A program made the translations under genes and the position numbers. A stretch of 59,318 bases of DNA from a virus, in the IMG/VR virus record IMGVR_UViG_3300023174_000187, positions 1 to 59,318 of that record; one strand, written 5' to 3'. A model generated the notes under the pieces. The model was not told where the DNA came from and did not search any database. It saw nothing but the letters and a program-made list of their open reading frames with translations. Position 1 is the stretch's first letter; every line of letters begins with the position of its first letter. Of the stretch, positions 56,004 through 59,318 are shown one piece after another.

Positions 56004-56561
56004 ATGCCGTTGACATCAAATTTATCAACAGTTACCGTCAGCGGTACATTTGTTGATATTCAAGGTAATGCGATAGCGGGACAGGTTACTTTTACCCCTA
56101 GAGCAACCTTGACAGATACCGTAGCCAATCAAATCATTGTTCCTAAGACAGTTACGGTAACCCTTGATTCAAACGGCTCTTTCAGCACAGTTTTGCCAGC
56201 GACCGATGACACAGATTTGACCCCGTATAACTTCACTTATTATGTAACCGAGTCTTTTGTTGGCGGTCGTTCATACGACATCACAGTTCCAGCGGGTACT
56301 GCTCTCAACCTCGCAGATGTTGCTCCAGCCACTCTAAGCGTTGGAGCGGGTTCAACCTATATCACCCTCACTACATACAACACTTTGTACAATCAAGTAC
56401 AAACAATGGTGGCAACAGTCAACACAGCGACCACAATTACCACTCAAGTAACCACAGCCTCAAATGCAGCGACATCCGCAGCCACATCCGCCTCGACCGC
56501 AGCAACAGCAGCAACGGAGTACACATTGGTTATGCACCCGTTTTTATTGATGGGTGTATAA
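56004..56561 (+). CDS. Fibre protein, short paralogue
   Basis: 185 residues. The first ~100 (VSGTFVDIQGNAIAGQVTFTP...FVGGRSYDITVPAG) match the next gene's N-terminus. An Ala/Thr coiled region and C-terminal HPFLLMGV, similar to the other's HPFAVTGA, follow. Likely a shared attachment domain. Confidence 0.7.
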   Translation: MPLTSNLSTVTVSGTFVDIQGNAIAGQVTFTPRATLTDTVANQIIVPKTVTVTLDSNGSFSTVLPATDDTDLTPYNFTYYVTESFVGGRSYDITVPAGTALNLADVAPATLSVGAGSTYITLTTYNTLYNQVQTMVATVNTATTITTQVTTASNAATSAATSASTAATAATEYTLVMHPFLLMGV

Positions 56562-57833
56562 ATGGCACTAGCAAGCAATATTGCGCTGACCACGATTACT
56601 GGTCAATTTGTTGATTATCAAGGTAATGCGGTTGCAGGACAAATCAAATTCACCATGAGTAAAACCTTGCGCGATTCAATTGCAGACCAAATTATTGTGC
56701 CTTCAACAGCAACAGCAACGCTTGACGGCACTGGAGCATTTACCGTTACCTTGCCAGCCACAGACGACCCTGAATTGAGCGAAACCTTCACTTATGCAGT
56801 TGAGGAGTCTTTTACTGGGGGACGCTCGTATAACATTTCGTTACCAGCAGTAAACAGTACCATTCGCACAAACTTATGCGCGAACCCGTCCGCGGAAGCA
56901 AATGTTGCGGGAACTACTCCAACAAATGCAACAGCAGGGCAAAACTTTAGCAATTTTAGAACTGGAATCGGTGGTTCAACAGGTACTTCATTTCAACTTA
57001 CCTCGACTGGAGGCGTTGGAACTCTTGCTTGGGACAGAATTGCAACAACCGTTGGTTCATCTTATGCGTGGTCAGGTTATGTCAAAGATGGCACCACAAG
57101 CGCACAGTGGGTTGCTAAAATTGTTTGGTATTCAGTTCAAACGGGTGGAACTGCTATTTCGACCTCTACGGGAACAGCGACCACGGTAAACACCTCAGGA
57201 TGGACAAGAGTTAGCGTCATAGCGACAGCACCAGCATTGGCAACATGGGCAGAAATTCAAATTGTTTCCGCAACCTCATTGACTAGCACCCAGTACGCTT
57301 TTATTGACAGTTGTTTGTTTGAACAGACCACAACAGTCAAAAGTTACTTTGATGGGTATTCAACTGACAGTCTTGGGGGTTCGCCGTATTGGAATGGAAC
57401 GCCCAATGTTTCATCATCCACCTTTCCCGATTTTGGTGGCTCAATTGCTTACACATCTATTTCACCAATTTATAGTTTGAACCCAATTTATTATGTGTAT
57501 CCGAACTCAAACCAATGGACAACACTTGATGCGCAAGTTCAAACTTTAGATGCTCAGGTTGACCAAACAAATGGTTGGTTTGTTTTGTATAACCCTAATT
57601 ATGCCAACTTGACCTTCAAGGCATATTCGGTGTACGCAAGTCAAAATACCTACGCGACCATGAAGGCAGGTCCCGTAATTGTTCAGAATTCCGACATATC
57701 CCCTTACATAGCGATTGCACAGGCGTATCAGAGTGCCGCGGAGACCTCAAAAACGGCAGCACAGTTATCATTGACCTCAATAGAAAACATCGAGGGTACA
57801 TATTTGCACCCCTTCGCTGTGACAGGAGCATAA
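56562..57833 (+). CDS. Fibre protein, long paralogue with carbohydrate-binding-like insert
   Basis: 423 residues. N-terminus as in the preceding gene. Residues ~105-270 (TNLCANPSAEANVAGTTPTN...YAWSGYVKDGTTSAQWVAKIVWYS) form a jelly-roll like CBM4/9 domains. The rest ends in TYLHPFAVTGA. Likely a host glycan-binding fibre. Confidence 0.75.
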   Translation: MALASNIALTTITGQFVDYQGNAVAGQIKFTMSKTLRDSIADQIIVPSTATATLDGTGAFTVTLPATDDPELSETFTYAVEESFTGGRSYNISLPAVNSTIRTNLCANPSAEANVAGTTPTNATAGQNFSNFRTGIGGSTGTSFQLTSTGGVGTLAWDRIATTVGSSYAWSGYVKDGTTSAQWVAKIVWYSVQTGGTAISTSTGTATTVNTSGWTRVSVIATAPALATWAEIQIVSATSLTSTQYAFIDSCLFEQTTTVKSYFDGYSTDSLGGSPYWNGTPNVSSSTFPDFGGSIAYTSISPIYSLNPIYYVYPNSNQWTTLDAQVQTLDAQVDQTNGWFVLYNPNYANLTFKAYSVYASQNTYATMKAGPVIVQNSDISPYIAIAQAYQSAAETSKTAAQLSLTSIENIEGTYLHPFAVTGA

Positions 57834-57836
57834 AAA

Positions 57837-58169
57837 ATGGCAGCAACCTACAAGGTTCTTGGTCAGCAAAACCCATCAGCGGGTGCATTGACCACTCTTT
57901 ACACAGTTCCAGCGGGAAAGACAGCCGTTGTTTCCTCAATAACCGTATGTAATTTATCTTCAAGCGCACAGGCAACTTTCAGAATCGCTGTTCGCGTAGC
58001 AGGAGCGTCAATCACAAATGCTCAATACATCTCTTTCAATGTGTTTTTAGATTACAGCGAAACAAAGGCTTACACACTTGGATTGACTCTTGGAGCAACA
58101 GATGTAGTAAGCGTTTATGCTTCAAACACAAACTTAGCCTTTAGCGCGTTTGGGTCGGAGATTGTCTAA
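57837..58169 (+). CDS. Fibre-tip-like beta protein
   Basis: 110 residues. LGQQNPSAGALTTLYTVPAGKTAVVSSITVCNLSSSAQATFRIAV is a motif found in phage fibres; it recurs in the 58375-58680 product (TTLYTVPASTTGIVTNIVV). Confidence 0.65.
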   Translation: MAATYKVLGQQNPSAGALTTLYTVPAGKTAVVSSITVCNLSSSAQATFRIAVRVAGASITNAQYISFNVFLDYSETKAYTLGLTLGATDVVSVYASNTNLAFSAFGSEIV

Positions 58170-58375
58170 TGCCTAATACTTCGCGAGGGTATCCATATCC
58201 ACTTTCAACAGCAGCAGCAGATGTGCCAGCGGATTTACTTCTTTTGGTCAATGCGCTCAATACTGATGTTGGTACTGTGGCAACCACAGCCTCAACAGGT
58301 GTAACAAACGCAGCAACAGCACTTCAAGCAGATACAGACAACACAACATTGACGATTATGGGAGCGTGGTTATAG
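58169..58375 (+). CDS. Small fibre-module protein
   Basis: 68 residues. GYPYPLSTAAADVPADLLLLVNALNTDV is a short motif seen in phage fibre or neck proteins (YPYP.. DVPADL). Overlaps both neighbours by one base. Confidence 0.6.
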   Translation: MPNTSRGYPYPLSTAAADVPADLLLLVNALNTDVGTVATTASTGVTNAATALQADTDNTTLTIMGAWL

Positions 58376-58680
58376 TGCCTACATTACCAAAAGTGCTTTT
58401 CCGAGGAGCAGCAACTACAACAGTAACTACAACTTTGTACACAGTTCCAGCATCAACAACTGGAATAGTTACAAATATAGTTGTTACTAACACAGCCAAC
58501 GCAGCCCGCACCTTTACTTTGAAAATCAATGGTATTGATTTTGCGACTACGGCAGCGATAGCAGCAAACTCAATTGCGACATTCGACATCAAGCAAGTTT
58601 TGACAGCAACACAAATTGTTGCAGGTGGAGCATCAGCAACAGATGTCAATTTCCATATTAGCGGAGTGGAGATTTCCTAA
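58375..58680 (+). CDS. Fibre-tip-like beta protein, paralogue
   Basis: 101 residues from GTG 58375, which overlaps the previous TAG (GTG 58366 is an alternative). TTTLYTVPASTTGIVTNIVVTNTANAARTFTLKINGIDFAT repeats the fold of 57837-58169. Stop overlaps the next ATG by one base. Confidence 0.65.
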   Translation: MPTLPKVLFRGAATTTVTTTLYTVPASTTGIVTNIVVTNTANAARTFTLKINGIDFATTAAIAANSIATFDIKQVLTATQIVAGGASATDVNFHISGVEIS

Positions 58681-59318
58681 TGGCTAGTACAGTATTTCCA
58701 GTACCTAGCAGCGCGAGTGTAAGTACTCTCAAACAAACATTTTATGCTCCAACAGCAAGCACTGTTATTTATGGTGCTAGTACATCCTTGAGTGCAGGTG
58801 TTTACACTTTGACTTGTACCTCCTCGACAATTACCACAATGACTTTTTATAGTGGCGATACTGCTATACTTACAGCAGTAACAGCATCGGGAACAGTAAG
58901 CATCAATCTTTCACAAGCAGCAACCCGTGTGACCTACTACACAAACACAGGTTCAACAATTCAAATTGACCTACAAATTACAGGTCTAGCGGTCACATAC
59001 GCAGCAACAGGTACTTTGACGACTCTTACTACAACGCAGACATGGGCTTCAAACGCAGCAGGTCCCGCATATGTAGTTATAGTTGGGGGTGGAGGTTCAG
59101 GACGCGGAGGTCAGCCGTACGCTTCGACAGCAGGTGGCGGTGGTTCAGGTGGTGTCGGGGGACAAACTGTTGCTTTGTCTGCTACAAACTATGCAATCAC
59201 AATCGGGACTGGTGGCGTTAGCACTGGGCAAAATTCATTTGCGGGAAATGCAACAAACGCTTTTGGTATCACTTCAAACGGCGGTGGCGGTGGTTCAGCA
59301 GGTGGCGGTGGTTCAGGT
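58680..59318 (+). CDS. Glycine-rich fibre protein, N-terminal part (continues at base 127)
   Basis: The ATG overlaps the previous TAA. The N-terminal ~120 residues are beta-rich (SVSTLKQTFYAPTASTVIYG, NTGSTIQIDLQITG), then AYVVIVGGGGSGRGGQPYAS starts the polyglycine region. The frame stays open to the end and is the same frame as the 1-451 segment after circularisation. Confidence 0.8.
   Translation, partial: MASTVFPVPSSASVSTLKQTFYAPTASTVIYGASTSLSAGVYTLTCTSSTITTMTFYSGDTAILTAVTASGTVSINLSQAATRVTYYTNTGSTIQIDLQITGLAVTYAATGTLTTLTTTQTWASNAAGPAYVVIVGGGGSGRGGQPYASTAGGGGSGGVGGQTVALSATNYAITIGTGGVSTGQNSFAGNATNAFGITSNGGGGGSAGGGGSG
59180..59305 (+). repeat. Terminal direct repeat with bases 1-126
   Basis: Identical over 126 bases, then diverging at 59306 (C) versus 127 (A). 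The last 23 bases (59296-59318) instead equal 59128-59150. This is the signature of an assembled circular or circularly permuted genome that ends inside a repeated glycine-rich coding stretch. Confidence 0.9.

Noticed and set aside
1-59318. CRISPR array
   Set aside because: The repeated cassettes at 28-40 kb are about 100 bases, unevenly spaced at gene boundaries and lack spacers; no short regular repeats were seen.
1-59318. Integrase, repressor or attachment site
   Set aside because: No recombinase motif (R-H-R-Y or serine type) was seen in any plausible gene; the winged-helix protein at 40805 alone does not indicate lysogeny.

Overview
The window is an almost complete genome of a tailed double-stranded DNA phage (siphovirus layout). 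The first ~126 bases recur exactly at the end (1-126 = 59180-59305), so the sequence closes into a circle of about 59,179 bp. One glycine-rich fibre gene runs across the junction. The host is most likely an actinobacterium. There is a WhiB-type regulator, a TIGR04338-like metallohydrolase and an actinobacterial-style secreted transglycosylase, several genes look leaderless, and repeated operators resemble GlxR/Crp sites. The moderate-to-low GC, together with cyanophage-like structural and auxiliary genes, suggests a freshwater or aquatic actinobacterium; that last step is inference. I see no integrase, repressor, tRNA gene or CRISPR array, so a lytic lifestyle is likely.

Layout. 0-3.3 kb: end of the fibre gene, then an auxiliary block with a PAPS-dependent sulfotransferase facing an APS-kinase/nucleotidyltransferase fusion. 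3.4-15.7 kb: head-tail connectors, a Com-like zinc finger, a metallophosphoesterase, two paralogous tail-tube proteins, tail chaperones joined by a -1 frameshift, tape measure, distal tail proteins and a holin, closed by a strong terminator. 15.9-18.4 kb: replication/recombination (Erf-like annealing protein, DnaD-like initiator, helicase loader, HNH, RusA-like resolvase). No DNA polymerase, primase or helicase is seen, so the phage probably recruits the host replisome. 18.8-24.2 kb: three ParB-like domains, a TAGT-like glycosyltransferase, a methyltransferase, a RarA/MgsA C-terminal-domain protein with an apparent ATT start, and a reverse-strand WbqC/PIG-L pair. 24.2-26.8 kb: terminase small and large subunits and a CHAP endolysin. 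26.8-42.9 kb: a possible small RNA, an HslV/proteasome-like hydrolase, a metalloprotease, an ADP-ribosyltransferase-like protein, a Cas4-like nuclease, WhiB, SSB and about 45 small, mostly unknown genes. 43-54.7 kb: portal, MuF head protein with a RelA/SpoT-like C-terminal toxin domain, XkdF-like protease, Dps, a large cyanophage-type virion protein, scaffold, decoration and major capsid proteins. 54.7-59.3 kb: small virion proteins and fibres.

The most striking pattern is regulatory. Seven copies of a roughly 100-bp cassette divide the 28-40 kb region into short operons. Each has a GTGA-N6-TCAC (or GTGG-N6-TCAC) palindrome, exactly 21 bases, a TTGACA-like hexamer, usually a short 5' hairpin whose arms covary between copies, and then an AGGGAGG ribosome-binding site. 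This suggests that many host-takeover genes respond to one CRP/FNR-type regulator. The leading candidates for undescribed biology are this regulon, the phage HslV-like hydrolase, the capsid-linked MuF-Rel toxin with its overlapping downstream gene, the self-contained sulfation cassette and the small RNA at 26.82-26.91 kb. All functions are read from sequence by eye; none was checked by database search.
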